A DNA stretch of 23,171 nt from PALSA-607 sp036501485 (lineage in GTDB: Bacteria > Actinomycetota > Actinomycetes > Acidothermales > Acidothermaceae). Shown here piece by piece: positions 14,149 through 21,499 of this stretch. A program made the translations under genes and the position numbers. Position 1 is the first letter of the stretch, and every line of letters begins with the position of its first letter. A model generated the notes under the pieces. The model worked only from the letters and a program-made list of their open reading frames with translations. It did no database searches and was not told the DNA's origin. The stretch is from contig DASYAG010000080.1 in NCBI GenBank assembly GCA_036501485.1, positions 1-23,171 on the forward strand. The letters are read 5' to 3'.

Positions 14149-15336
14149 ATGCAGCAGCAGCACGAGCGCGTCGACGAGCCGCTACGCCTCGGCGACCGCG
14201 GACTCGCCGTGCTCGAGCTGCGCCATCGACTACGTCAACTCGGCCTACTCGTCAGCGACGAGACTGCTCAGCGCCCTGACCCGGGCGACCTGTTCGATGA
14301 GGCCTGTGACCGCGCCGTCCGCAGCTTCCAGCAACAGCGGGGCCTGCGCATCGACGGCGTCGTCGACCGCGAGACGTACCGAGGCCTCGACGAAGCTCGC
14401 TGGCGACTGGGTGACCGCACCTTGTCGTTCGCCGTCCGGCATCCCTACGTCGGCGACGACGTCGCGGGCCTGCAGCATCGGTTGACCGACATGGGTTTCG
14501 ACTGTGGCCGAGCCGACGGGGTGTTCGGGCCGCGCACCGAGAACGCCTTGCGGGAGTTCCAGCGCAACGTCGGGCTCCCGGCCGATGGCACTTGTGGCCC
14601 GGCCACGTTCAGGGCGTTGCGGCAGCTCGCCCGCACTGTCGTCGGAGGCAAGGCCAACGAGTTGCGTGAGTATGACCGGCTGCATCACGGCGGCCCGACG
14701 ATGGCCGGCAAGCTCGTAGTCATCGACCCCGGCCACGGCGGCCGCGACCGAGGGTCGACCAACGGGATGTTGGACGAAGCCACGATCGTCGACGACATTG
14801 CCAACCGGCTTGAGGGCCGGCTCGCCGCGGCCGGTGCCCAGGCGTTTCGGACCCGCGGCGGCGAGGGCGTACTCGACGACACCGATGCCCTCGAGCGTCC
14901 GTTTAGCGACGCCGAGCGTGGCGCCTTCGCGAACGCCGCCGAGGCCGACCTGCTCGTCTCGCTGCATATTGACGGCGATCTCAATCCGAGTTGCCACGGC
15001 GTTTCGACGTACTACTACGGCACGGTCATCGATCGCTCGCTTGTAGGCGCACGTCTCGCAGAGTTGATCCAGCAAGAGGTGCTGGCGCGTACCGATTTCC
15101 TCGATTGCCGCAGCCACCCCAAGAGCTGGGAACTGTTGCGTCGGACCCGCATGCCCGCCGTCCGGATAGAGCTTGGTTACCTCACGAACCCTGGCGATGC
15201 GGCCCGACTTGGCAGCGCAGAGTTTCGGGACGAGCTCGCCGAAGCGATCGTGGTAGCGATCCAACGGCTGTACTCACCGGCCGAATTGCCGTCGCAAGAA
15301 GCGATCGAATTGAGCCGGCAGACGATTTCGGTCTAG
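14149..15336 (+). CDS. cwlM: CwlM: amidase_3-type peptidoglycan regulator with two PG-binding repeats
   Basis: GAGGA at 14139-14143 lies 5 nt before ATG 14149. The 395-residue product has two peptidoglycan-binding-1 repeats (about 12-82 and 95-162) and an N-acetylmuramoyl-L-alanine amidase_3 domain (about 187-375). The zinc and catalytic residues are all present: H196 in DPGHGG, E210, H273 in SLHID and E341 in IELGYL. There is no signal peptide. In mycobacteria the orthologue (Rv3915) stays in the cytoplasm and, once phosphorylated by PknB, activates MurA, the first committed enzyme of peptidoglycan synthesis. Position after trxA and the lack of an export signal support the same assignment. 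The C-terminus ends in a short polar tail without an obvious run of threonines. Confidence 0.9.
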   Translation: MQQQHERVDEPLRLGDRGLAVLELRHRLRQLGLLVSDETAQRPDPGDLFDEACDRAVRSFQQQRGLRIDGVVDRETYRGLDEARWRLGDRTLSFAVRHPYVGDDVAGLQHRLTDMGFDCGRADGVFGPRTENALREFQRNVGLPADGTCGPATFRALRQLARTVVGGKANELREYDRLHHGGPTMAGKLVVIDPGHGGRDRGSTNGMLDEATIVDDIANRLEGRLAAAGAQAFRTRGGEGVLDDTDALERPFSDAERGAFANAAEADLLVSLHIDGDLNPSCHGVSTYYYGTVIDRSLVGARLAELIQQEVLARTDFLDCRSHPKSWELLRRTRMPAVRIELGYLTNPGDAARLGSAEFRDELAEAIVVAIQRLYSPAELPSQEAIELSRQTISV

Positions 15337-15368
15337 GTCACTTCGCCCACCTACGAGACCCCACGTTC

Positions 15369-15986
15369 TTAGACTGGCCGCAGTGCACCCTCGGGCGCGA
15401 CCGACCCGAGCAATCGCTCAAGCGCACCCTCGACGTCCTCTCGCCACGAGAGCACCGTCTTTAGATCCAGCCGCAACCTCGGGTGCCGCGGATGCGGCCG
15501 GACGGTCTTAAAACCCAGTGCCAGTAGGAAATCCGTCGGCAATACGCACGCCGGCGCCTCCCACCGGCTATCGCCGAATGCCTCGATGGCTTTGACTCCA
15601 CGCCGGGTCAGATCCTTCGCCACAGACTGCAGGAGGATGCGACCGAGCCCACCCCCTTTGAACTCCGGCAACACATGCGCGGTCATCAGCAACACGGCGT
15701 CCGGACTCACCGGGCTGGTCGGAAACGCGACAGATCGTGGAACGTACGCGGGTGGCGCGTACAGGACGTACCCCGCGGTGAAACCGTCGACTTCGATGAG
15801 CCGACCGCAACTCCCCCACTCGAGCAACACCGCGGAGACCCAGGCCTCCTTCTCCAGCGCCGCATCCCCGGACTCTTCGGCGCGGGTACGACTAACGGGG
15901 TCGAGCTCCCAGAATGCGCACCGCCGGCATCGGGCCGGTAGATCGTCCAGGTTGTCGAGGGTCAAGCCGACCACGCGTCGCGACAT
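15369..15986 (-). CDS. GNAT-family N-acetyltransferase (Rv3916c-like)
   Basis: The product of 205 residues begins MSRRVVGLTLDNL. Two adjacent ATGs (15989 and 15986) follow GGAGG; the second has the better 4-nt spacing and matches the family's start, so a longer 262-residue frame is rejected. The acetyl-CoA-binding loop is E-F-K-G-G-G-L-G-R at about 108-116, followed by a helix. A conserved N-terminal C-R-R-C-x-F-W-E motif (C20, C23) and a later cysteine (C60) are typical of this subfamily. The substrate is unknown. It lies convergent to cwlM (32-bp gap, no terminator seen) and divergent from the aminotransferase. It closely resembles mycobacterial Rv3916c, which occupies the same place between cwlM and parB. 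Confidence 0.9.
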   Translation of the reverse strand: MSRRVVGLTLDNLDDLPARCRRCAFWELDPVSRTRAEESGDAALEKEAWVSAVLLEWGSCGRLIEVDGFTAGYVLYAPPAYVPRSVAFPTSPVSPDAVLLMTAHVLPEFKGGGLGRILLQSVAKDLTRRGVKAIEAFGDSRWEAPACVLPTDFLLALGFKTVRPHPRHPRLRLDLKTVLSWREDVEGALERLLGSVAPEGALRPV

Positions 15987-15999
15987 CATTCCTCCGCCA

Positions 16000-16050
16000 G
16001 CGCTGTAAGCGCATGTAGAGCCAGTCTGAACGCAACGCACCGCCGGCGGT
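16000..16050. promoter_or_regulatory. Two palindromes in the GNAT/aminotransferase divergent region
   Basis: GCGCT-GTA-AGCGC at 16000-16012 lies 13 bp before the GNAT start codons, and ACCGCCGGCGGT at 16039-16050 is a perfect 12-bp palindrome. Both are in the 160-bp intergenic space between divergent genes, where an operator would be expected. GC-rich DNA yields such palindromes by chance, so the call is weak. Confidence 0.25.
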
Positions 16051-16121
16051 AGTGCCGGTCGGGCTACTTGCTTGAAGGCTGTGCGGCCCGGTAAATCGCC
16101 GGGGCTCGCGGGCGCGGGCGG

Positions 16122-16127
16122 TACCCT
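16122..16127 (+). promoter_or_regulatory. -10 box (TACCCT) for the aminotransferase operon
   Basis: TACCCT fits TANNNT and lies 23 nt before GTG 16150. Transcription starting about 7 nt later would leave a leader consisting of little more than the GAGGAGGA Shine-Dalgarno (16135-16142). No -35 match is evident. Confidence 0.4.
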
Positions 16128-16149
16128 GACTGCCGAGGAGGATCGTTTC

Positions 16150-17403
16150 GTGGACATGTCAGGCGGGTCGCGGCTAGACCCCTATCTCGAGCGCTATGCC
16201 GCGCGCACCCACGGCATGACGACGTCGGAGATCCGGGCGTTGTTCGCCGTGGCCAACCGCCCGGAGATCATCGGCATGGGTGGCGGCTCGCCATGCGTGA
16301 GCGCACTCCCGCTGGACGTCATCGGCGAGATGACCGCGCGAGTGATCACCGAGCAGGGCGCGCAGGCCCTGCAGTACATGGGCGGCCAAGGCGACCCGCG
16401 GCTGCGCGAACTGATCTGCGGTGTCATGGCGCTCGAAGGCATCTCGGCGTCGGCCGACGACGTGATCGTCACGGTCGGTTCTCAGCAGGCCCTCGACGTC
16501 GTGTCGCGGATTTTCCTCGACCCCGGCGACGTCGTGATCGCCGAAGCACCGTCCTACGTCGGTGCACTCGGGACGTTCACGCAGTATCAAGCCGACGTCG
16601 TGCACGTCCCGATGGACGACGCGGGGCTGGTGCCAGAGGCGCTGCGAGCGGCCATCGCGGAGGTGGCCCGATCAGGCCGCCGCGCGAAATTCCTTTATAC
16701 GGTGCCGAACTACCACAATCCGGCCGGTATCACCCTGATCGAGGAGCGCCGCGACGAGATCATCGCGATCTGCGCCGAGGCCGGCCTGCTGATCCTCGAG
16801 GACAACCCGTACGGTTTGCTCGGCTTCGACGGGCCACCGTTACGCGCGCTCCGTGCCCGGGTCTCCGACGGAATCATCTACCTCGGCTCGTTTTCGAAGA
16901 CCTTCGCCGCTGGCGTCCGCGTGGGCTGGGTGCTTGCTCCGCCCGGCGTCAAAGAGAAGCTGATCATGGCCAGCGAAGCGACGACGCTGTGCCCGGTGGC
17001 GTTGTCGCAGTACGTCGTCGCCGAGTTCCTCGAACATCACCCGTGGCAAGAGCAGGTCAAGGTGTTCCGCGAGCTCTACCGCGCCCGCCGCGACGCATGC
17101 CTCGAGGCGCTGGAGTCGTCCTTTCCCGCCGGATCGTCGTGGACCCACCCCACCGGCGGCTTCTACGTGTGGGTCACGCTGCCCGAGGGCATCGACGCCA
17201 AGGCGATGCTGCCTCGGGCGATCCAGGGCCGGGTCGCGTACGTGCCAGGCGTCGGCTTCTATTCAGATGGCCAGGGTGGCCGGAATCTGCGGCTCGCTTA
17301 CAGCCTCCCCGAGCCCGACCGGATCCGCGAGGGCGTCCGGCGATTGGCCGGCGTCCTGTCTGAAGAGCTCGACATCGTCGCGACATTTCGCGGCGGCGCA
17401 TGA
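16150..17403 (+). CDS. PLP-dependent aminotransferase, class I/II (2-aminoadipate/MocR-type fold)
   Basis: GTG 16150 is chosen because GAGGAGGA at 16135-16142 lies 7 nt upstream; a longer frame to 16072 and an ATG at 16156 are less well placed. The 417-residue product is a fold-type I aminotransferase. Visible residues are the PLP-binding lysine K250 in GSFSKTFAAGVRVGW, N190 in YHNPAG, D218 in LEDNPYG, and the glycine-rich N-terminal GMGGGSP. The pattern is closest to the LysN/2-aminoadipate transaminase and MocR catalytic-domain group, but no N-terminal DNA-binding domain is present. The amino-acid substrate cannot be read from sequence. Its stop overlaps the start of a D-Ala-D-Ala-ligase-like gene (ATGA at 17400-17403), so the two are almost certainly an operon. 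Confidence 0.9.
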   Translation: MDMSGGSRLDPYLERYAARTHGMTTSEIRALFAVANRPEIIGMGGGSPCVSALPLDVIGEMTARVITEQGAQALQYMGGQGDPRLRELICGVMALEGISASADDVIVTVGSQQALDVVSRIFLDPGDVVIAEAPSYVGALGTFTQYQADVVHVPMDDAGLVPEALRAAIAEVARSGRRAKFLYTVPNYHNPAGITLIEERRDEIIAICAEAGLLILEDNPYGLLGFDGPPLRALRARVSDGIIYLGSFSKTFAAGVRVGWVLAPPGVKEKLIMASEATTLCPVALSQYVVAEFLEHHPWQEQVKVFRELYRARRDACLEALESSFPAGSSWTHPTGGFYVWVTLPEGIDAKAMLPRAIQGRVAYVPGVGFYSDGQGGRNLRLAYSLPEPDRIREGVRRLAGVLSEELDIVATFRGGA

Positions 17404-18374
17404 GCGACCTAGGGCACGTCCTCGTGCTCGCAGGCGGCCTCTCCTACGAGCGTGAGGTCTCGCTGTCGTCCGGACGCCGGGTCACCGACGCGTTGACTGC
17501 GCTTGGTGTCGAAGTCGAACTCGTCGACATCGACGCGCAACTCTTGCCTCGGTTACTCCAAGACCCACCATCCGCAGTTTTCCTTGCTGTACACGGAATT
17601 GAGGGCGAAGACGGTGGCCTGCGCGATGCCCTCGACCTCAGCGGCGTGCCTTACGTCGGTGCTACCGGAGCGGCCGCTCGACTGGCTTTCGACAAGCCCA
17701 TTGCCAAAGCGATCCTCGGTCGTGCCGGTCTTTCGACGCCTGCCTCGGTCGCCTTGCAGCACGCCGCTTTCCGCGACCTGGGCGGCCCGGCACTGCTCGA
17801 GCGCGTGGTCGAGCGACTCGGGCTGCCACTCGTCGTGAAGCCGGCGCGGGGCGGCTCGGCCCTCGGTGTCACCGTCGTTCGGCACGCCGCCGACCTGCCA
17901 TCGGCGATGGTCGGGTGTTACTCCTACGACGGGGTCGCGCTTCTCGAGCGCTACGTCGACGGCGTGGAGCTTGCTGTCAGCGTGATCGACACCGGGTCTG
18001 GTCCGGTCGCCCTTCCGGCGGTCGAGATCGACGCCGTGAGTGGCACCTTCGACTACGCGGCGCGCTACACGGCGGGGATGACCGAGTATCACGTTCCAGC
18101 TCGCTTACCCGTCGAGGTCGCCGCCGCTGCAGGTGCTGCCGCTGTGTTGGCCCACGAGGCGCTCGGCTTGCGCGACATCTCGCGTACTGACCTGATCGTC
18201 GCCCGTGACGGCACGGTCGAGTACCTCGAAACAAACGTCGCCCCCGGAATGACCACCACGAGCCTGTTGCCGCTCGCGGCCGCGGCCGCCGACCTCGATC
18301 TGGGCGCGCTGTGCCGCGACCTCTTGCATCGGGCAGCCGTTCGCGGCGTCTCGCTGCCTGGCGCGCCGGTCTGA
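17400..18374 (+). CDS. D-alanine--D-alanine ligase-like ATP-grasp enzyme
   Basis: The 324-residue product follows the Ddl plan: GG-x-S-x-E-x-EVSLSSG near the N-terminus (E17), HG-x-x-GEDG at 65-72, VKPARGGSALGV at 146-157, LLERYVDGVEL, RDISRTDL, and ETNVAPGMT-TTSL at 277-288. By alignment with E. coli DdlB the residues E17, S153 and Y223 keep the E15/S150/Y216 positions, and N279 keeps the metal-binding N272. The lysine just before that tyrosine (DdlB K215) is R222, and the usual Q after GEDG is replaced. It probably joins two D-amino acids or a related pair, but identity as the main Ddl is unproven. It is coupled to the aminotransferase and ends 7 bp from the convergent parB stop. Confidence 0.8.
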   Translation: MSDLGHVLVLAGGLSYEREVSLSSGRRVTDALTALGVEVELVDIDAQLLPRLLQDPPSAVFLAVHGIEGEDGGLRDALDLSGVPYVGATGAAARLAFDKPIAKAILGRAGLSTPASVALQHAAFRDLGGPALLERVVERLGLPLVVKPARGGSALGVTVVRHAADLPSAMVGCYSYDGVALLERYVDGVELAVSVIDTGSGPVALPAVEIDAVSGTFDYAARYTAGMTEYHVPARLPVEVAAAAGAAAVLAHEALGLRDISRTDLIVARDGTVEYLETNVAPGMTTTSLLPLAAAAADLDLGALCRDLLHRAAVRGVSLPGAPV

Positions 18375-18394
18375 TCGGTCGCTAGTCGACCGGC
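18365..18394. terminator. Candidate bidirectional hairpin at the ddl-like/parB convergence
   Basis: GCCGGTC (18365-18371) pairs perfectly with GACCGGC (18388-18394), with a 16-nt loop. The stem spans both stop codons, ending the ligase gene at 18374 and parB at 18382. No T-run is present, so factor-independent termination is uncertain. Confidence 0.35.
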
Positions 18395-19407
18395 TGGCTC
18401 GCGCTGTTCTTATGAGTGGCGTTCTTGTGCGTGGCGAGGGTCGGCGCCATCGCGGCCACGATGCGCTCGAGGTCGTCGACGGAGGCGAACTCGATAGTGA
18501 TCTTGCCTCGGCTGCGGCCAAGGTCGACCCGCACCCGCGTCTCGAAGTGATCCGACAACCCTGCGGCGAGTTCATCGAGGCCGGCTGCACGCTGCCGACC
18601 AGCGCGAGGCGCCCGTCGGCGTCCCGATTCACCGTCACCCACCGCGACAATCTCTTCGACCGCACGCACCGACAGCCCTTCGGCCACGATGCGTTGGGCC
18701 AGCCGCTCTTGCGCGACCGCGTCGTCGAGGCCGAGCAGCGCACGTGCATGGCCGGCCGACAACACACCCGCAGCGACCTTGCGTTGCACGGACGGCGGCA
18801 GGTTGAGCAACCTGATCGTGTTGCTGACCTGGGACCGCGATCGACCGATGCGCTTGGCCAATTCCTCATGCGTGGCGCCAAATTCGTCGAGTAGCTGCGC
18901 GTACGCTGCGCCCTCTTCCAGCGGATTGAGCTGTTCGCGATGGAGGTTTTCCAGCAGCGCGTCCCGCAGCAGGGCGTCGTCGTTGGTGTCCCTGATGATG
19001 GCCGGAATCGTGGTGAAGCCGGCCTGCTGCGCGGCCCGCAAGCGACGCTCACCCATGACCAGCTCGTAACCGGCGCCAGCCGGGCGAACAACTACCGGCT
19101 GCAGGAAGCCGACCTCCCGCAACGAGTGCGCGAGCTCTGCAAGGGCCGCCTCGTCGAATACCTGACGGGGCTGCTTTGGGTTAGGCGCAATGTCGTCGAC
19201 GGACAGCTCGGCAAACCTGGCACCGGGTACCGCGAGCAACGTTTCTTCGTCGCTGAGCCTGATCACCCTCGGCTGGGTGTTGGCGATCGCTGTATGAGCG
19301 GGATCCGGCTCCGGCTCGCCGCCGGCGGGCCGCGGGCGATCGATGGTCGGCGTGGTGGGAATCAGCGCTCCGAGTCCGCGCCCCAAACCGCCGCGACGCG
19401 TGCTCAT
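18382..19407 (-). CDS. parB: Chromosome partitioning protein ParB
   Basis: ParB binds parS, spreads along DNA as a CTP-dependent clamp, and loads SMC and engages ParA. ATG 19407 is preceded by AAGGAG with a 7-nt spacer. The 341-residue product starts with the basic, Gly-rich RRGGLGRGLGALIP segment that contacts ParA. A linker follows, then the CTPase/N-domain with GERRLRAA at 119-126 and ENLHREQLNPLEE at 153-165, a helix-turn-helix at about 180-205, and a C-terminal dimerisation domain (about 285-328). The start overlaps the parA stop (ATGA at 19404-19407). The extreme C-terminus carries a duplicated THKNA encoded by a 15-bp repeat. Confidence 0.97.
   Translation of the reverse strand: MSTRRGGLGRGLGALIPTTPTIDRPRPAGGEPEPDPAHTAIANTQPRVIRLSDEETLLAVPGARFAELSVDDIAPNPKQPRQVFDEAALAELAHSLREVGFLQPVVVRPAGAGYELVMGERRLRAAQQAGFTTIPAIIRDTNDDALLRDALLENLHREQLNPLEEGAAYAQLLDEFGATHEELAKRIGRSRSQVSNTIRLLNLPPSVQRKVAAGVLSAGHARALLGLDDAVAQERLAQRIVAEGLSVRAVEEIVAVGDGESGRRRAPRAGRQRAAGLDELAAGLSDHFETRVRVDLGRSRGKITIEFASVDDLERIVAAMAPTLATHKNATHKNSASQPVD
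18406..18435 (-). repeat. 15-bp tandem duplication in the parB 3' end
   Basis: Units at 18406-18420 and 18421-18435 differ at two positions and encode THKNA twice, just inside the ParB C-terminus. It is probably a slippage duplication in a tolerant tail. Confidence 0.8.
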
Positions 19408-20579
19408 CGAGAGTCTCCTTCGGCTGGACCGGTGCTGTTCGAGTGGCTACCGGCGCCACGCTCAGCGATCTCGCGCGCGGCGTCGAGGTAGCAGAGGGCG
19501 CCGGGCGAGGCGGGGTCGTAGGTCATGACTGTCTGGCCGTAACTGGGGGCCTCGGAGACACGCACGCTACGCGGAATGACAGTTCGAAGCACTGTCGTAC
19601 CGAAATGCAGCCGAACATCGTCTGCCACCTGTGATGCGAGGCGTGTACGGGCGTCGTACATTGTGAGCAGAATCGTCGATACCCGCAAATCGGGATTAAG
19701 GTGCGATTTCACCAAATCTATGTTGCTCAGTAGCTGCCCGAGTCCTTCCAGTGCGTAGTACTCGCACTGGATCGGAATCAGCACTTCCTCGCCGGCCACC
19801 AGTGCATTGACCGTCAGCAGGCCAAGGGACGGCGGGCAGTCGATCAGCACATAGTCGAAGTCGGCGACGAACTCCGCCAAGGCGCGGCGCAACCGTGCCT
19901 CACGAGCCACCATCGAAACCAGCTCGATCTCGGCGCCCGCCAGGTCGATCGTCGCCGGCACGCACGAGAGCCCTGGAATCTCAGGCACGTCGACCATCAC
20001 GTCGGCGAGGGACTTGCCTTCGATGAGGAGGTCGTAGATCGACGGGATGTCCGCGTGGTGGTCAATGCCGAGCGCGGTCGAGGCGTTGCCTTGGGGATCG
20101 AGGTCGATGACAAGGACGCGGAGCCCGTGCAAGGCCATCGCGGCCGCGATGTTCACCGTCGTCGTCGTCTTGCCGACGCCGCCTTTTTGGTTGGCGACCG
20201 TGACGATCCGGCGGCGCCCTGGTCGTGGAAAGGTCTCGGCGTTGTGGCCGAGAACACGCATCGCCGTCGCAGTCTGGGTGGCAATCGGCGTCTCGTCCGT
20301 CGGGCCGGCTGCCGCGGTTTCACGTGAAACATCGACGGCCGGCGCGGCATCAGCGGTACCGAGCCCAACCAAACCGGCGCCCGGCCAAGAACCGGATTCC
20401 GGCGAGGCCAGTTGGGACGGAAGGAAGGGTGGCTCTGTTTCACGTGAAACAGGGATAAGCACAGACTCGCCGTCGCCATCGGCGGACGTTGGCTCGCCCG
20501 ACGCAGGCTGAGCAGGTATTGGAGCTCCGCGTGCTACACGTGAAACATTGAGCAGAATCACCCTGGCAGGCTCGTCCAC
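19404..20579 (-). CDS. parA: Chromosome partitioning ATPase ParA (Soj family)
   Basis: ParA is a deviant Walker ATPase that moves ParB-parS complexes. The 391-residue product has KGGVGKTTT at 132-140, then the Walker A' aspartate region with DLDPQGNAS and the Walker B DCPPSLG. GTG 20579 is supported by GGAGGA at 20587-20592 with a 7-nt spacer. This start adds a ~125-residue Pro/Ser/Thr-rich N-terminal extension. Two perfect parS sites and one degenerate site lie inside that extension, all in the same frame: VSRET at 84-88 and 44-48, VSRV at 12-15. The segment DVSRET...DETPIA...FPRP resembles the N-terminal region of Streptomyces ParA as I remember it, supporting real translation. It is transcribed after rsmG and overlaps parB. 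Confidence 0.95.
   Translation of the reverse strand: MDEPARVILLNVSRVARGAPIPAQPASGEPTSADGDGESVLIPVSRETEPPFLPSQLASPESGSWPGAGLVGLGTADAAPAVDVSRETAAAGPTDETPIATQTATAMRVLGHNAETFPRPGRRRIVTVANQKGGVGKTTTTVNIAAAMALHGLRVLVIDLDPQGNASTALGIDHHADIPSIYDLLIEGKSLADVMVDVPEIPGLSCVPATIDLAGAEIELVSMVAREARLRRALAEFVADFDYVLIDCPPSLGLLTVNALVAGEEVLIPIQCEYYALEGLGQLLSNIDLVKSHLNPDLRVSTILLTMYDARTRLASQVADDVRLHFGTTVLRTVIPRSVRVSEAPSYGQTVMTYDPASPGALCYLDAAREIAERGAGSHSNSTGPAEGDSR
20317..20330. other. parS: parS site 1 (perfect 14-bp)
   Basis: GTTTCACGTGAAAC matches the universal parS palindrome at all 14 positions. It lies inside parA codons 84-88 (V-S-R-E-T). ParB binds here to nucleate the partition complex. The next perfect site is 120 bp away. 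Confidence 0.97.
20437..20450. other. parS: parS site 2 (perfect, extends to 16 bp)
   Basis: GTTTCACGTGAAAC again matches at 14 of 14 positions, and flanking T20436 and A20451 extend the palindrome to 16 bp, the preferred form. It lies in parA codons 44-48. Confidence 0.97.
20533..20546. other. Degenerate parS-like site (12 of 14)
   Basis: GCTACACGTGAAAC differs from parS at two positions in the left arm; the right half-site CACGTGAAAC is intact. It lies in parA codons 12-16, in the same frame as the other two, 96 bp from site 2. ParB binding would be weaker and is not certain. Confidence 0.6.
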
Positions 20580-20635
20580 GCGGGGATCCTCCGATCACGC
20601 CGTAGAGTTGGAGCCAGCGACCGGCTGGGCACATC

Positions 20636-20684
20636 AGACTAGGGCAACGCCGTCATGCCGAGAAGTCAGTGGCGCCGAGAAGTC
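20636..20684 (-). promoter_or_regulatory. Candidate parA -10 (TAGTCT) with duplicated upstream 11-mer
   Basis: On the minus strand TAGTCT (20641 to 20636) lies 57 bp before the parA GTG and fits TANNNT. Upstream of it GACTTCTCGGC occurs twice (20667-20657 and 20684-20674), a 17-bp period; the nearer copy sits at about the -35 position. The rsmG stop falls within the nearer copy. This could be a parAB promoter with a repeated regulator site. The 86-bp parA-rsmG gap holds nothing else I can support. Confidence 0.35.
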
Positions 20685-21475
20685 CAATGCCCAGACTGAC
20701 CGAGGCGCAGCACTAGCGCAAGCGGGTCGGTGGGTATTGAGGACCCGAGGACCTGTGCAGCCACACCTTCGGCCAGCAATCCGTCCGGCAGCCATGTCGA
20801 GAGCTCAGCGATCCGCACCCCCGGCAGCAGACCCGCGTCGCCCGCAACGAGACCCGCGTCTCTCGACGGTGGCACGTCCGCGGCGGCGACGATAGCGAGC
20901 AACGCGGCGTCGCGATTCATGCCGGCTCGCTGCACCTCGCGCCAGCCAGCGCTGACCTCTTCCGCAACGGCGCTGCCTTTGATCGCTAGCAGTTCGCCAT
21001 GGCCCTGCAATAGCGGTGCAGCCAGCTGCGCGAGCCGCGAGACCGGCGCAACAGCGCGCGCGGTCACGATGTCTGCGTTCAGCTTTGCTGACAAAAGCTC
21101 GTCCGCGCTGGCGCGGCGAGTCTCAACGCCCGGCAATGAAAGATCCTCGACAACTTCGTCAAGGAACGCAACGCGCCGCCGCATAGGCTCGACAAGCGTG
21201 ATCTGCAGATCGGGGCGCGCAATCGCGAGCACGATCCCTGGAAGCCCTGCTCCGGAACCGAGATCAACCACCTGGCTGCCACGGGGTATCAGGGCGGCAA
21301 CCGCGGCGCAGTTCAAAAGGTGGCGCGGCCAGAGCCGCTCCGCTTCGCGCGGCCCGATCAATCCGCGCTCGACGCCAGCGCCGGCGAGCCACCAGGCGTA
21401 ACGCTCAGCTAACGGCAGCCGCGGGCCGAAGAACAACCGGGCCAGTTCTGGGGGCGGCGGCACCGTGTCGATCAC
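20666..21475 (-). CDS. rsmG: 16S rRNA (guanine527-N7)-methyltransferase RsmG
   Basis: RsmG (GidB) methylates G527 of 16S rRNA using S-adenosylmethionine; its loss gives low-level streptomycin resistance in several bacteria. The product of 269 residues has the RsmG signature: an N-terminal helix region with YAWWLAGAGVERGLIGPREAERLWPRHLLN, the SAM motif VVDLGSGAGLPG (69-80), ITLVEPMRRRVAFLDEV and the VTARAVAP segment. It is 40-60 residues longer than E. coli or mycobacterial RsmG because of an extra C-terminal region after about residue 200. GTG 21475 is a tentative start; neither it nor the GTG four codons later has a clear Shine-Dalgarno. It lies 24 bp after jag, in the usual yidC-jag-rsmG-parA order. 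Confidence 0.95.
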   Translation of the reverse strand: MIDTVPPPPELARLFFGPRLPLAERYAWWLAGAGVERGLIGPREAERLWPRHLLNCAAVAALIPRGSQVVDLGSGAGLPGIVLAIARPDLQITLVEPMRRRVAFLDEVVEDLSLPGVETRRASADELLSAKLNADIVTARAVAPVSRLAQLAAPLLQGHGELLAIKGSAVAEEVSAGWREVQRAGMNRDAALLAIVAAADVPPSRDAGLVAGDAGLLPGVRIAELSTWLPDGLLAEGVAAQVLGSSIPTDPLALVLRLGQSGHWTSRRH

Positions 21476-21499
21476 AGGACCGTCACGGCACTGCGATCG

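Noticed and set aside
16072..16149. Longer aminotransferase N-terminus from TTG 16072
   Set aside because: The added residues are Gly/Ala/Arg-rich and span a candidate -10 and the GAGGAGGA ribosome-binding site of GTG 16150.
16293..17363. 356-residue plus-strand frame inside the aminotransferase
   Set aside because: It is the +1 reading of a gene with intact PLP motifs; the translation is almost entirely Arg/Gly/Ala/Asp.
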